A DNA stretch of 64,000 nt from Atherinomorus stipes (lineage: Eukaryota; Chordata; Actinopteri; Atheriniformes; Atherinidae): the NCBI GenBank assembly GCA_023101725.1, contig JALJCO010003416.1, positions 23,383 to 87,382 on the forward strand, in the 5' to 3' direction. Below are positions 38,488 to 50,835 of this stretch, in pieces. The notes under the pieces were generated by a model. The model saw only the letters and a program-made list of their open reading frames with translations, was not told the origin of the DNA and searched no databases. Made by a program: the position numbers and the translations under genes. How positions within the stretch are numbered: position 1 is the stretch's first letter; each line of letters opens with the position of its first letter.

Positions 38488-38960
38488 ATTTAGACCAAGG
38501 TGCTAGCCAAAAACTAAAGTTTAAATGACTGACAAAATGAATAATAGCAGAAAAAGCATTGTTTTCCTTTTATTCTAGGATTTTCAGAAGGAAAAATGGC
38601 AAGTTTTGTCCTTTAAATGTAAACCAAATCTATATGGCAACTACTTGTGTTCATATTACATCACCATCAATCAAATCTCATTCTATCTGCTTTCCTTCCA
38701 ATGCCCCTATTCAAGATACGGATTTCCCTAAATTGTTCTATTTCCATTGGTGATTCTATTGAATATGATTTAATCAAGTCATATTTTTTGTTTGTATAAA
38801 GTGTATTAGATACTTGTACGTGTAAAATATCTACAGAATTATGAAAAACAAACTAAACAAACCATAAAAACTCCACACTGCAATCCAAAGTTTCCTAGTT
38901 ACTTAATGACATCATCATGAAACACATTTGTGAACTGCTTGTCCATTGGCCAGTTTGGCT
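38488..38960. other. unassigned interval
   Basis: No gene or repeat recognised. Confidence 0.35.
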
Positions 38961-38965
38961 AACAT

Positions 38966-39590
38966 TGACCATGTTTACATGAGCGTTTTAATTCCTCTTT
39001 AATTTTGAATAAAAGCTAGTTCCATTTTAAAAAGACACTGTGAATACAATTTCAAATTAAACTCAATTCTGAATAAAGTGACTTGTTTGTTCTCATTTTC
39101 ATTCTGAATTAAATAATTCCTCAATTATGTACACCTTTAATCTGCTTTAACTTAATTCTGGTCTGTGGTGTTGCAATGGAAAATGTAGAAGCGAACACGA
39201 AACAAGCGTTGAATTTGTGGCAGCTGGTGGAAATGAAGTAGTATTTTAGTGTTAGGCTGCTGCTACAGAACTACAATTGAAATCAAGGAGAAAATCTGAA
39301 TTAGTAGGTGGTTTTTCATGCCACAGCTGAAAAGACTACAAAAAAGCCAAAAAGAAAAGGAGCAGGAAGTTAGTTTACTTCCGGGTTGACACAAATACGT
39401 CACATCTGCCCTCTGTCCAATCAGAGCTCCTCCCAACCCCCAGATCTGAAGTGGAATTAGATAAACCTGATTTTCATGTAAACCTTAATTCCCAATTATT
39501 ATTTACATGTAAACACGAAGGAGAATAATTTAATTTTGAATTGTTTCATTTGCAATAATTAATTCCAAATTGAAAACATCATGTAACCGT
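38966..39590. mobile_element. MITE with ATGTTTACATGAG-type ends
   Basis: The left end is TGACCATGTTTACATGAGCG, and the complement of the right end contains GTTACATGATGTTTTCAATT. Subterminal regions on both sides are rich in AATTCAAAATTAAATT motifs, and GTAAACACGAAGG / CATGTAAACC recur near 39480-39520. The interior starts ATGGAAAATGTAGAAGCGAA (MENVEANTKQALNLWQLVEM), then stops; it may be a trace of a transposon protein. Boundaries are approximate and the superfamily is unclear. Confidence 0.5.
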
Positions 39591-39769
39591 TACGATTCAG
39601 TCAACCAATCAGGAGACTGGACCTTATGTTAAGGATATTAAAGAGACAGAAGAAGTCTGGGGAAGACTAGAGGTTTTGTAGAATGTACAGCATGAGAAAA
39701 GTCATGTTTTTGGACATGAAACATATTTTAGTAAACCCATTTTAGGTTATTTTCGTAAATCTAATTTCT

Positions 39770-39920
39770 CCCCAGGAGTGAGTGTGAGTGTTGGTCCTTT
39801 GATGTACTGGCAATCCATCCAGCATGCACTCTACCCTTGCTAGCAGATCGGATACAGTAGGCTCACCTCCAATGAACCTGAAATGGATTTAGTGGGTGTA
39901 GAATATTAAAAGATGGATGG
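39770..39920 (+). repeat. L2-type LINE/SINE tail fragment
   Basis: GGAGTGAGTGTGAGTGTTGG, then GGCAATCCATCCAGCATGCA and a closing AAAAGATGGATGGAAAA are a degenerate version of the fish repeat also present at 3040-3130. The GATGGATGG tail marks the 3' end. Confidence 0.55.
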
Positions 39921-40160
39921 AAAACATGGAACTTTGGAGTTTGTGTAGCGCACCAAGGTCCATTTCATTCCACTCAAGGCTCTTCATTCAGGAGTTCCTC
40001 AAGCTCCAACAGGATCATGTGTGAGTTCAGTTGTGACAAGTTTATTCACTTGCATTCAAAAGTCTGTTTGTCAGACTAACACTATAATTATTTTTTTTCC
40101 GTGTGGTATGTAAACCAGCCGTATGATTCACATAGTTTTCTCAAAAGTGATTGGCAGTAC

Positions 40161-40735
40161 ACACTCAAAAATAGAGGTACGAGACAGGAACATTTCTGTA
40201 CCTGTAGGTGTATTTCTTACAAATGTTCTCTCAAAAGTACAATATTGGTCTTTATGAGGCCAGAAGTGTACCTATATACTATGAAAAAGGGTCCAAAGTA
40301 ATATAAAGTACACATTTGTACCGTTTCAACCCTAAGGGTACCTGCAGCATTGAAAAATGTGGATAGCTTGTACAATAACTATAAATAGCAGTCCTTCTAA
40401 ACAGTAGTATAATTATAGTTATTATAATAGGATTTTCATAATAATCATAGTAATCATAGTGATAATGTATAATTATATATGTGTTTGACCTATATTTATA
40501 TAATAACTATTCATTTATTATTAGCATCTTTGATTGTTGTCATAATCTCTATTTTATTGACTTTTATTCATCATTTTTCATTGATTTAATTGTACTTTAT
40601 TAACTCATACAGCTTAATAAGGTACAAAAATGGACCAGGACCAAAGGGTACAGAAATGTCTTTCAAAAAGGAACACCCCCAGCGACAAGCTTTTTACCCT
40701 TAAATACAAATTTGTACCTCTATTTTTGAGTATGT
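40161..40735. mobile_element. MITE with ACACTCAAAAATAGAGGTAC ends
   Basis: The left end is ACACTCAAAAATAGAGGTAC and the right end is GTACCTCTATTTTTGAGTAT then GT, inverted with one small insertion. Internal GTACA / TGTAC motifs are frequent (for example 40190-40340 and 40660-40712). It is noncoding, 575 bp, and of uncertain superfamily. Confidence 0.75.
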
Positions 40736-40977
40736 AGACAATGATCAAAGAGTCTGGCCCTAAACTGGTAGACATGGCATGTGAGTTTTTCCCTGCTGAT
40801 TTAACATGTTGTGTGGTGGCAAACAGCTGACCCTTACTATGAATGCTAAACCAAAAACACAAAGATATCCATGTAAGGTTATGTGATGGATGAGCAGTGT
40901 ACTATGATCCAGTATCATGACAGAATATTTCCATTACATACTTGGTCATAAAATAAATGGATACAGATGCAAGTCTA

Positions 40978-41062
40978 ATGTGACCGTCGGATGGCTGGGA
41001 ATTCAAATCCCAGACAGATGGGGAAATTTGGCGAATGGGAATGAAGAAGAAACACTAGTGTT
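40978..41062 (+). repeat. SINE-like fragment with tRNA B-box-like motif
   Basis: GGGAATTCAAATCCCAGACA followed by GATGGGGAAATTTGGCG resembles the tRNA-derived head of a fish SINE, with a B-box-like GAATTCAAATCCC. No A box or cloverleaf is visible, so this is a fragment and not a tRNA gene. Confidence 0.45.
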
Positions 41063-41201
41063 TATTAGAAATGGCATGTAAAGGGTTATTTTCCAGTATT
41101 TTTTTTCCTTTTTTTAATTTATTTTTTTTATTTTAAATTTGGACACTATGGTAGAATGGCTTGACAAGAAAGCCTCAAATCTGAATAGAAGCACATCTCA
41201 T

Positions 41202-41251
41202 CTCAGTCAATAGCATATATAACATTTATGTTATATATGTTATTGACTGAG
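41202..41251. repeat. near-perfect 50-bp palindrome
   Basis: Arms 41202-41225 and 41228-41251 are complementary at 23 of 24 positions, with a 2-nt centre. Motifs CTCAGTCAATA and TATATAACAT appear at the outer and inner parts of the left arm. Confidence 0.9.
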
Positions 41252-41648
41252 GTGGGCGATAACGTCATTGTTAAAGGAGTTCTATTCCCCCGTTTGAACT
41301 TGTAAACTGACTAATTTAGTCTTCATTCAGGACTAATGGTGTGTCTGCATTAATTACCCGATGTGATGTCTTTGAGAAAGAACTAACTCTGCCGCTTCAA
41401 TCTGCACCATCGATTGCTTTGTTGATGCTGTATATTAAAGCCAGTGCAGATGGCGCATCAGCAGATCTCCTTTTATCATATACTGGCTCCCATTACTGAC
41501 AACACATTTAAGTCTTTGGAAAGTCGTACCTAGAGTAGACTGAGACTGACTTACAGAAAAGTTTACCAACGAGACTTTAGAATTGTGTCAACTCAAACCA
41601 AGTCCTTAAACAAACTTTCTGGTCTAATGTAGTTTCATTATATTACTA

Positions 41649-41862
41649 CAGTGTTTCTCAATCCTGGTCCCCAGGGACCCTTGCCCAACATGTTTTAGAT
41701 GCTTCCATATCTTAACACAGCCGACTGAAATGAATGGCTCATTAGCCGGCTTAGAAACAACTTTACAAGCTGTTTAATTAATCTGAATCAGGTGTGTTGG
41801 AGGTGGAAACATCTAGAGCATGCAGGGTGGGGGTTTCTGTGGACCAGGATTGAAAAACACTA
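41649..41862. mobile_element. CAGTGTTTCTCAATCCTGGT MITE
   Basis: The left end is CAGTGTTTCTCAATCCTGGT and the right end is GGACCAGGATTGAAAAACAC, nearly exact inverted repeats. The centre has AATCAGGTGTGTTGGAGGTG, a block common in this vertebrate MITE family. Length is 214 bp, noncoding. No clear target duplication remains. Confidence 0.8.
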
Positions 41863-42235
41863 GACTAGAAAGTTCCCATTAACTGGTTAAGACTGACAGG
41901 ATCCCTACGGCTCTGCATGTTTGCCATGCCGGCATCCCAGAATAAGTGCTAGCCTGCCCGATACCGGTAGCAACTTTAAGATCGTCGGTCTTAAAAAGGT
42001 TAAAACATTTTGAAATTCCCTGTTTAGGAGATAAAGGTGCATCTTTTTCCAACTGACACAAATTTTATCAAACAAAAGTCTGCTGTATTTGTTCCAATGT
42101 AAACGTAGTGTAAAATACTAGGATTAACACTAAGTTAGCTAAAAGTTCAACTGAGTTCATTCATAAGCCTTTATCTTCCAAACTGAGTGAAAAAACCAAT
42201 GGGAATTTGTTTCATTCTCTTGTTATGCACCGTGG

Positions 42236-42330
42236 GTTTGAGAGGACCGCAATTTCATCTGTGTTGTATGTCTAACATATAGCACATTTGACAATAAAGT
42301 TGAGTTGAGTTGACAATAAATTAATAAATA
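42236..42330 (+). repeat. LINE-type 3' tail with TTGAG repeats
   Basis: GCACATTTGACAATAAAGTT followed by GAGTTGAGTTGACAATAAA is typical of fish non-LTR retroposon 3' ends, which finish in short tandem repeats after 'GACAATAAAG'. The upstream part is not recognisable. Confidence 0.5.
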
Positions 42331-45329
42331 TAACAGCCCAATTGAACTTTGCCAGATTTCCACACTTTGGTACCCCCAAACAAAGGTGATTTTGGCATCT
42401 GTTTTGCATCCTGCCTCTTCTCTGAGCGCTAAAGTAAAAGACAGTCCAATGTCCACTCATGCTCTGTCACTCTCTCTCTTTCTTTTTCATGCCTTTATTC
42501 TAATAATATCCTCGTGTTTCATTGCTCAATCAGCCATGGTGCAACTCCAAAATGGACATTGCTTTAACAATGTTCAAAATATGATGATGTATTGGCATAA
42601 AGACACCAACTCTTTGCATTAGGACATACTTATCTACCTGTCGGTAGAGGTGACTCAGTTAATTTACTAAATTTTTAGAGTCATCAAATAGTTGGGAAGG
42701 AAGTTGAAGAGTTAAAACTTGGAGCATAAAATCTTCCAGCTCTTACTGTCCGAGGCTCCTGAGTTCAGTGGCTTGTGCTGCAGTGATGTCTCTGTCCACG
42801 TTTTCACCGGCATTGTCCCTCATCCCGAGGTCTCTAATGGGAAAATTTCAGGGGCATATAACATTCTCTAATAGCTGATTTTTAGGCTGACAGGTTTCCC
42901 AAAAAGCCTTTATTTTCAGGAATAGTGGCTCTTTCACAGAAAATGAGGGATGGAGAGTGCAGTGAGGGCCGGCTTTTATCTAAGCTCGAACATGCATGTT
43001 CATGTTTCTCAGCCTTTGAAAAACTGAGGCCTTATGACACTTAAGTGGGAAATAAGTGGATTTAATGAAGCATTCTAGATAAACTTTTTTTTTTTATCCA
43101 ATTAGAGCTAAAACAACCTAGATAAAAATAATTTTCAAAAGTTTATCAAAGCAGGGTCAACATCACGTTTACAGCCACATTACAAGTTATACCCTGTGTG
43201 TATTAGTTCAGGAGAAAAACCTGATGCTTGTTTTTGACCCTCACACCAATTTGCATTGTTCTTGGTTCAGTCTTGCAGCAGTCAATGAAGGAGATCTGTC
43301 TGTTTTAAATTTTGCTCATCATTAGTAGCTTGTCATCTGAACTTAAAACCTTCATTTTCTTGGATAATAACCTCGGGTTTAGTGGCTGTTCTGAGAAAAT
43401 CAGGCCTTTTACTTTGGGTTTAAAAGAAACATTAAGAATCTCCCTTTATGTAAACTATTTTACTGAGTCATAGCTGACAGATTCCTTATATTAAAACTTA
43501 TGAGGAACATCCCATCCTCCTGAAAGACCGAACTCAGCCTGGTTAACACAAGCAAACCTTCGTCCGTTTCTGTTTTACGCTGCCGAATAAGCCATTCAGT
43601 TTTGTAAATGTTTGTTCTTTAGAAAAGCCGTTAACTGCTTTATTTGATTGTGACCGGGTCCAACAGGAACGCAAAAGCCCAGTTGTTGTTTTTGGAAAGA
43701 AGCTGTAATTACCTTTGGGCTTCTCTCTCACTTGATTAAGGAGGAAAACCAATCCTGGAGAGCTGAGACCGAAACACACACCAGCTAAGATGCAAAGAGC
43801 ACGCACATATCCACACACACAGCAGTCCATGCACACACACATACACGTAGAGAATGTCTCAGAGAAGTGTGCACAAGCATAAACACACAGGTGTGCACAA
43901 AAATACACGTTATCACACCAACACAAAAGCCCAGAGGCCCACAGCTTAATTGAACTTTCCCACCGATCTACCAACTGTATTTTTTCTTCTCTCTTAATCA
44001 GTAGAGAGTTGGAGGTAGCAAAGAAAAAAAAAAGAGACAGAAAAAACAAAAAGGGCTGAAAAAGGAAAATAAGGTAGATGGAAAAGAACAGAGTGAAAGG
44101 AAGGTGGGGTGAAGATCCGGAGAGAAAAGGAGGGGAGAATGAAGAGTGGAGGTGTTAGATAGGTAATCTAATCTTGAGGAGGAAACAGACTGAGAGGGAA
44201 ATAGGTTTTTACAGAGGCAACTTTATCCAAGATAAACTGGAATAGAAAAAAATTATACACAGAAGAAACTCATCATTATTTAGGAGATGATTATGAGTTA
44301 CTGAAGTATTTTGAATTGACACCAAAACAAAGATTTCTCTTAATTTGTGCATCAGTGAACAGTTTGAAGATGTTTCTTGGTTTGTTATTTTTAAAGGTGT
44401 TAACAGAAAATGTTCACCAAATCATAAAGATGACAGTTGCTCAGTAATGAGATCCAACCCGTCATGCTCTCCACTCCAACCATCTGGCTCTCTCTCTCAT
44501 TCAGTTACTGCATTTATTCAGCATATCCTGTCACTCAAGATGACACTCCCCCTCTCGTGTCACTGGGGCTCACCACCACCCTAACTCCACTTTCTGCCAG
44601 AAGACTCAGCACCCATCACCTGAGCAGGCTTAGATACTGACCTCAGGAGGTCATGGATCTACTCCAGACTAAAGTAAAGCTATCTCGCAGCCACCATGGA
44701 TGTATGGAGCGTAAACATTAAACATAAGTCCTGTTCATTCCTATGGGAGCCGCTATTATCGCTAACAAAATAAGTAAAACAACGTTATCGGGTCCTGGAG
44801 TTGTGGATGCATGCCAAGCCTTGGAGCCTGTATTTCAGTATGTTTACTATGAGAGTCTTGAATAAGAAGCTAATATGAAACAGCCACAACTGGTGAAGCT
44901 AAGATGAAAATGTATTTTTTTCCAGGTACTGATAATAAATGACAATTAAATTTTGACATGAAGATGATACCTGATACGAAAGGTGGGAGATCACCAATAT
45001 TGCAATTTATCCTGAGGCAGGAATGTATGTACAGGCTAACAGCGACCCATCAGTTCAGTCCATCCCAGACCAAAACGCTAGCCTGACAGACCAATATTAT
45101 ACTCAGTCACATCAGTAGAATAACTGGAAAAAAAAGCGCGTGTGCTTCTCCAAGCTCTGCCTTGCAGGAGCAGAGTGCATATCTATGTGAAGACTGAATG
45201 AAATGAAACAAAACAAAAAAACTGCAATTTTCAGTGCACTGGTACCCCTTCACTGTGGCTTTTTCAGTAACCGAATAGTTTAAGTTCAGGGGTCTGATGA
45301 GAGCCCGTCTACTTCACCCCAGAGCCACC
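42331..45329. other. unassigned sequence with CA-rich patch
   Basis: The segment 43780-43920 is CA-rich and produces a 168-codon minus-strand ORF (43543-44049) rich in Cys/Val that I regard as spurious. A purine-rich patch is at 44030-44160. No gene or transposon is supported. Confidence 0.35.
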
Positions 45330-45512
45330 GACATCATAACCGGAATATTAGCAATAACCCAGTTGCACATGGCCACATAAACACCAGCCAAAACCCAAAT
45401 ATGCTCATGTTCAGGTTTTTAAAACCCAAATATCACCCCTGGGTTATCCCTTTTCTAACCCAAATATTTGAACATGCAAACATTTGTTGGAATATCTCCA
45501 TGAAAAGAAGCA

Positions 45513-45743
45513 TTAAGTTGTGTTCTGCACATGTTCTGTCTGCATTTTTGGACTTTTGAGTAGCCTACAGGGAGTACTTGTATCAGTGATCAGATGGTAC
45601 TCTGCACAGCTTGCTAGTTTATATATCACCATGGCAACATGCATCCCAAGGGGAACTGGAAAGCGAACAGTTACTTTGCAGGGCTCCATCGCCCTCACCA
45701 TCATCTGGCAAAGTTTGGTAAAGGATTGGCATGACACAGTCAC
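45513..45743 (-). pseudogene. Harbinger transposase fragment in copy 3
   Basis: The frame reads TVSCQSFTKLCQMMVRAMEP, then CKVTVRFPVPLGMHVAMVIY, then KLASCAEYHLITDTSTPC. The spacing 'LC..M.P..VTVR.PVPL...VA..IYKLASCAEY' is close to PIF/Harbinger transposases between the N-terminal region and the DDE nuclease domain. After 'ITDTSTPC' the similarity ends, with no catalytic Asp/Glu residues. Function of the intact ancestor: DDE transposase recognising the element ends. Confidence 0.6.
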
Positions 45744-46120
45744 AGCAGTCGGTGAACTTCATCATTACATCCCGTTCCCACCAGTCCTGACTGCACATCC
45801 TTCATCTGAAGTGTCTGGGGGCTCTGGTGGAAACAGGAAGCATGGATGTCTGCGGCACAGCTCTGGGTCCATTTCCCATTTCCTCCGCATGTTCTGTCCT
45901 ACTGTCAAATACTGCAGGAGGGTCAGTACCAGCACAGCGGCGCAAGCAAAGCCTACTGCTATCATCTCTGGATAGTTCAATATCCGCCATTATCATGATG
46001 TTCTCTATGCGTTGTGGTTTGGGTCGGGATTTTCCAATTGATGGCAACTATCATGTACACATGAGTACCTGTCTGCTCATACAGGTTATTCTCAATCTTT
46101 CAGAAACCAGAATATTGACG

Positions 46121-46414
46121 TTGAGGGCTAGAATATATTTGCTTCTAGCAACATGTCTACAGTACGTATGCATCATGGTGCCCACGTGTTCCCAGTGTAT
46201 CACAGCAAATAGGTTGCACGCATTGACGCGAGGTAGCGTGACACGTGTGCGTGGTGCAACTCGACTTGAACGCCAAAGATGCTCATGCGCACAAATGTGT
46301 GAAAACAAAGTTCGGCCAAAGTCAGAAGTAAACATGATGGCGAGTGTTGTTTTGAAGAGCGCTGCTTTGACCTTGTTAACAACTAAAAAAAAAAAGGAAA
46401 AGGGGAGGGGAAAA

Positions 46415-46446
<32 letters not shown>

Positions 46447-46698
46447 AAAAAAGAGACCAGCATTTAAATGATTTTCCTCCTGTTGCACAGTGATAAATGC
46501 ATGTTTCTTTATAGCTGGCAACAGATTGGAAAAGTTTTTAGTGATGATGCTGAAATACAATCTGACTGGCAGAGTGGCCTTGTCGCAACTTCAGTGTCCA
46601 AGTGCTGTGTACTGCTCCTAGCGGGGAACTCCAGTATCGAGTGTTTTGGCTGCGACGTGCTACGGCAAGTATATTCACAGACCATGCAGTAAATCCCA
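46121..46698 (+). mobile_element. second Harbinger-like element nested in copy 3
   Basis: It interrupts the otherwise colinear copy 3. Its ends are loosely inverted: AGAATATATTTGCTTCTAGC on the left and, as complement of the right, GTGAATATACTTGCCGTAGC. The plus strand at 46338-46386 reads MASVVLKSAALTLLTTKKKK, which resembles the N-terminus of Harbinger-type transposases, where Leu/Ala-rich sequence leads into a Lys/Arg-rich stretch. The following A/G tract (46384-46452) sits exactly where that basic stretch would be. No nuclease domain follows. Confidence 0.5.
46384..46452 (+). repeat. poly(A/G) tract
   Basis: A and G only, translating to poly-Lys/Arg. It may be an expanded basic codon tract or simple low-complexity sequence. 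Confidence 0.9.
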
Positions 46699-46739
46699 AC
46701 CTTAACCCGAATATTGATGGCATGTTAACGTAGTCAGTG

Positions 46740-48780
46740 TTCCACCGGTTACAACATCGCTATTCCTGGAATTGGCTGCCATCCAGCTCATCTGTAGATA
46801 TTTAGCCTTGCCCAGTTGCTATTGTGATATTTTCAGACCCCCTTGTGGGACCCCAGAGGAGCACCCACCTCACCTGGTTTGCTCATTCTGTTTTGCCACT
46901 TGCTAAATTTTAACGCTAATGCTCACATTCATGTCCAGATGTTTTTTTTTTCTCTCTTAACTCATTCTTGCTTTGGACTGGCAGCGCTTTAGTTTTCTAG
47001 TGAATTTTATTAAAGTTTCATCCAGCTGCATGTCACCTGGTCCTGTACTCAGGTCTTCCCATCCCTCTTAATGAGTTAGTCAATGAATTAGAAATGACAA
47101 GAGCCTGGAGAGATTATGGAAATGTCAACACTGTGTGTTTAGACATGAAGTGAGACACATTTCATTGCAAAAAGCTTTATGGGCATTTTCCATGCTGCAA
47201 TGATGATGCATCAAACTGTTTCATGACCAGCTCAGATCACCTTGCTTGTCATTTTTAGACGTGCAGGATGCACACTGAAAACCAACACATTGAGCTCCGG
47301 ACAAATCATCTGTGTGTAAAAGTTTGATATGAGAACAGGCAAACAGATTATCAGACATCAGCAATTACTGATGCTGCGATCTAACTCGAGATAAATTCAG
47401 AACATGCAGAATCACTCGTGTTTTTCCTTCTGTTCTGTGATACATGTTGGATAAAAATTAAGCAATCTTTATTTAATTCTTCAAAGTTGCAAAGTATTTC
47501 ATCTACAGTGATGGATTCAATTTGAAGCCTTTTGACTTTTTTCTTCCTGTGTAATAACACAAATAACAAAACAACCCAACCATTAAATTTCCCAAAATAA
47601 AGTGAACGCAACCTTAGAAACGTCTTCAGTGACAGATGGTGCAGTGACTGATAGTTTATTGGAGGAATCTCATTATTTTGTTTTATATTTTTCCTACCAC
47701 TGACTATTGCAGTGTAAACCGCTTTGACAATTTAGTTTATTTTCTGACACTGATACCAAGTGAAGAATCATTGAATTTGTGCAGGAGAGAGAAAGGGATG
47801 ACACACACACATCCAGAATCTCTCTGACAGCTGAAGCGCTCTGTCTCCCTTCTCTGTAAATGCAAGCATATTCATTCCAGCTTTGTGGCTAGCTTATACG
47901 CAGCTGTGTCTAGATAGCAGGAGGCAGTTTTAGACACTTATTCTTTATTTCCCAAATTGAGAAACATACTTATCAATGCAAATGAAATGAGTTCTGAGTA
48001 CAGGGATGGAGAGAGCAGAGGGAGAAATGAAGCGAGGGAATGAGAAAATCCACAATGAAACCAATTCTTATTCAGGCGTCTGGAGAGACGCAGCAAAACA
48101 GAAATTTTACAAAGTGACCATTTTTGTCACTTAATTTAGTTTCAGTTGTGTACCATGCTATAGCGCTCAGCATGACAAGGAGAGTGTGAAGGTAATCCAG
48201 TTAGTTGAGAGACAGTTCATGCTTCGGCTCTCTTCTGCTCACAGACTGGCTCTTTGTTCTGATTGGCTGCATGCTGACCAGGCTAAAAGCTTTTTGAAGT
48301 AAAGGTGAAGAGCAATTAGATTCACTGTCACACACACACATGGTCTACACAACCCCAAACACATCCACATGAACACTCCTCATTGTGCAGAGGCGATGCC
48401 ATGTCACAGTACTTTCTTTTGCTTAAACTCCCTCCCTCACACACTCACACAACCACTCATCTTCTTCCTTTGCTCTCGAAATGTCTCTGTGCGATCGCTG
48501 CTGCACACTCGGGAACAATGTTTGAATCCTTACTTTCTATAAGGTTTTTTTTTTCCACATGTGACAAAACATCCTGGAATGCAGCTTTTACTCCTCCTGA
48601 AGTCAATTTTGCTCCAGATGCAAAAACACTTCACACTTCTGCTCAGGTGTGGATGAAAAAAAAAGCACATTAACTGCAGATAACTTTGGTCTTTCCATCA
48701 ACAACCACAAAAGTTTGTTATGTCACACTGCACTTGATCTCCCTCACAAATTGCCAGACTGTGCAGAAAACTTTTTCAGC
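46740..48780. other. unassigned interval
   Basis: No gene or repeat is supported. (CA)n short runs lie near 47800 and 48330; the 96-codon ORF at 48383-48673 has no known motif. Confidence 0.35.
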
Positions 48781-48789
48781 TCACTTCTG

Positions 48790-49210
48790 CACTGTAAAAT
48801 GTTTAACTTAAAAATATGAGTTAAAGGGCTGCCTTAAAATTCTGAGTTAAATGGAGAGTTTTTTTTTTGTGTGTGTGTTTAAGATGTGTTTAATCAAGTA
48901 TTTTAATTCATAATAATAAAATACCAGAAGCTTGTTCATTTGACATGAAACAATACATTGGGACAACAAAAATGCTAAAATGAGTGGTTTTACTTTGTGA
49001 TTGCATGATTGTTTTTATTTATTTTTTTATTTTAGATTGGATCTTGTGAAATACGATTCAAACCTTGTGTGTATTTGTGTCATTTTATGCCATGTATTGA
49101 AGCTGCTTTTCAACTATAGCTGGCAGAAGTACTCTCATTTAGAAAGTTTGGTCCTACATCTCCTGCACTCAGAATTATGTTAAGTTGACTTTTGGCACCA
49201 AAGTTCCAAA
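48790..49210. repeat. possible MITE with ACTGTAAAATGTTTAACTTA end
   Basis: The left side has CACTGTAAAATGTTTAACTT and GAGTTAAA motifs, the right side ATGTTAAGTTGACTTTTGG. Such TTAAGTTAA/AACTTAA strings with an ACTGTAAA end are common on fish MITEs, but the inverted pairing is weak. Confidence 0.35.
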
Positions 49211-49605
49211 CTGGCTTTCAGTTTTGTCAGAAGACCCAGAAAAAAAGGGAAAAAAAAATCTGACATGTAGTTGTGCATAATGGCTGTGCCAAGAATTCAA
49301 GTTGCACCTTACAATGACTGCCTAAAAGGGCACTCTGGAGAATGTGCCCTATGGTCACACAGAGAGCATGCATTCACTACATTTGGTTGTTGCTGACAAG
49401 AACGAGTAAAGCTCATAGGAAGTCTGTAAAAGTTTGATTTTATTTTCTAAGTCTGATCTTCAGTTGGTCAAAACTATTTAAAAAAACAGCTGCAACCACA
49501 AAAAACCTGACTAACTTTGGCCCATTAGCGGTGAAGCATTTGGGCCATGCGGGTAGTGACAGAAAGAACAAGATCACAGGTTCAAGTGGTCAAAATATGT
49601 TCCCT
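49211..49605. other. unassigned interval
   Basis: Nothing recognised. Confidence 0.3.
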
Positions 49606-49609
49606 CCAC

Positions 49610-50040
49610 AGGGCGGCCGGGTTCTCCGTTCAGGCCCGTTTATGCTCGACGGACGGACAGTTTCGTCCGTCATCGTCCGTAATTTGGTGCGTTTTCGAAG
49701 AACTTGTTGGTACGTCACTCGACACAGAAGACGGAGCAGTACCACCAGAAACTGCGGGGTCAGTGTTGAGCTGTGTAGCTGATATGCAGGAACAAACCAG
49801 AGAAGAAGAACAGGAACCGGAACGTTGATGCTAAATAGCCCATTAAAAGCACCTGAGAGAGAAGACGCCAAACAAAACAGAGAAGAGCATCTGTAGACAT
49901 GGATGGAGCTTTTGAGGGGAGGCCGAAAATACACTCATATCTACGTTACTGACACCAACTGGTGTAGACTCACATCAAAACAGGGAAATTAACTCTGAAC
50001 TCAGCACTGCCGCCTTGTGGACAAACTGATATATGAACAT
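49610..50040 (+). mobile_element. Harbinger-like remnant (CGTTTATGCTCGACGGACGG)
   Basis: A GC- and CpG-rich start, CCCGTTTATGCTCGACGGAC with ACGTCACTCGACAC downstream, is typical of the 5' regions of fish Harbinger elements. At 49899 the plus strand reads MDGAFEGRPKIHSYLRY and then stops, resembling the start of the Myb/SANT-like accessory protein of these elements (weak). CTGCCGCCTTGTGGACAA near 50012 is a common 3' flank motif. Right boundary uncertain because the T2-type MITE follows closely. Confidence 0.4.
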
Positions 50041-50071
50041 TCGAAATGCAGAAGATGCATGTGGGAGTTAA

Positions 50072-50831
50072 AGGGGAAGTTCAGGATTTTGACATAGGGC
50101 CTCATTTTCAATGAGCCAGAATCCCACACTGAAGACTGTTTTAATATTTTCATTCCGTTTTCTAGTTAGTGGGTCGCAATGCTAATGCTAGTGCAAGTCA
50201 ATAGGAATCTGCTAGCCTGTCATTAATAACAATCTTATCCCTCCAAGAATTGAGGTAAATCATTTCTAACTTAAGACTATCTGTGTAAATGCTGTGTTAA
50301 TAGAATGTTAAAATAAAACTAACTGCATTTCGTTGCATTCTGATTGTTGCTGCTGAGACACTTTACAAAGTTTTCTTCCTGTTTTGGAGCAGAGTGATGT
50401 CATTTGCTTTGTGCATGAAGGAATTTGATTACAAAATATAAAGTCTAAAATATGGCCACCTAAAAGACATGAAGATTTTAGATTTTGAAGATGACTTCAA
50501 ACTTTTTATAAACTGTCACCAGTCTTTGAACGAAATCATGAAGGTAGTGTGGGAGATGAATTTAATGAAAATTTGTATGGCTGTTTTCTTGTTTACCGAG
50601 TTTACTAGTTAACAAGATTTAAAAGATGGTTGCTGTTTGCCTCAGTCTTTGGGAGTGGATAAGATTGGTTTTAATGAAGGGCTAGCGATTCCTTTGACTT
50701 CCACTAGCATTGCATCGGCACCTCCTGGACTAGAATAATGGGATGAAATATGTTGAAACTGTCTTCAGTATAAGTAGTATTCTGGCTCACTTGTAAATGA
50801 GGCCCTATGTCAAAAATTCTGAACTTCCCCT
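50072..50831. mobile_element. T2/Kolobok-type foldback MITE, copy 2
   Basis: TTAA flanks both ends (50068-50071 and 50832-50835). The ends AGGGGAAGTTCAGGATTTT and GAACTTCCCCT match copy 1, and both arms share CAATAGGAATCTGCTAGCCT. Compared with copy 1 it has many small deletions and substitutions, and its centre is inverted (CATTTCGTTGCATTCTGATT versus the complement in copy 1). Immediately right of the TTAA begins a LINE remnant. Confidence 0.85.
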
Positions 50832-50835
50832 TTAA

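Larger units (their letters stand above)
45330..46739 (+). mobile_element. PIF/Harbinger-like element, copy 3, with nested insertion
   Basis: The left part starts near AACCGGAATATTAGCAATAA (terminal bases degraded) and the right end is CCGAATATTGATGGCATGTT then AACGTAGTCAGTG. It is colinear with copy 2 up to about 46120 and again from about 46699, so roughly 580 bases are inserted. Minus-strand coding traces match the other copies: MEPCKVTVRFPVPLGM then HVAMVIYKLASCAEYHLI (45600-45710), and AAVLVLTLLQYLTVGQNMRR (45860-45940). This is the best-preserved transposase block of the three copies. Confidence 0.7.
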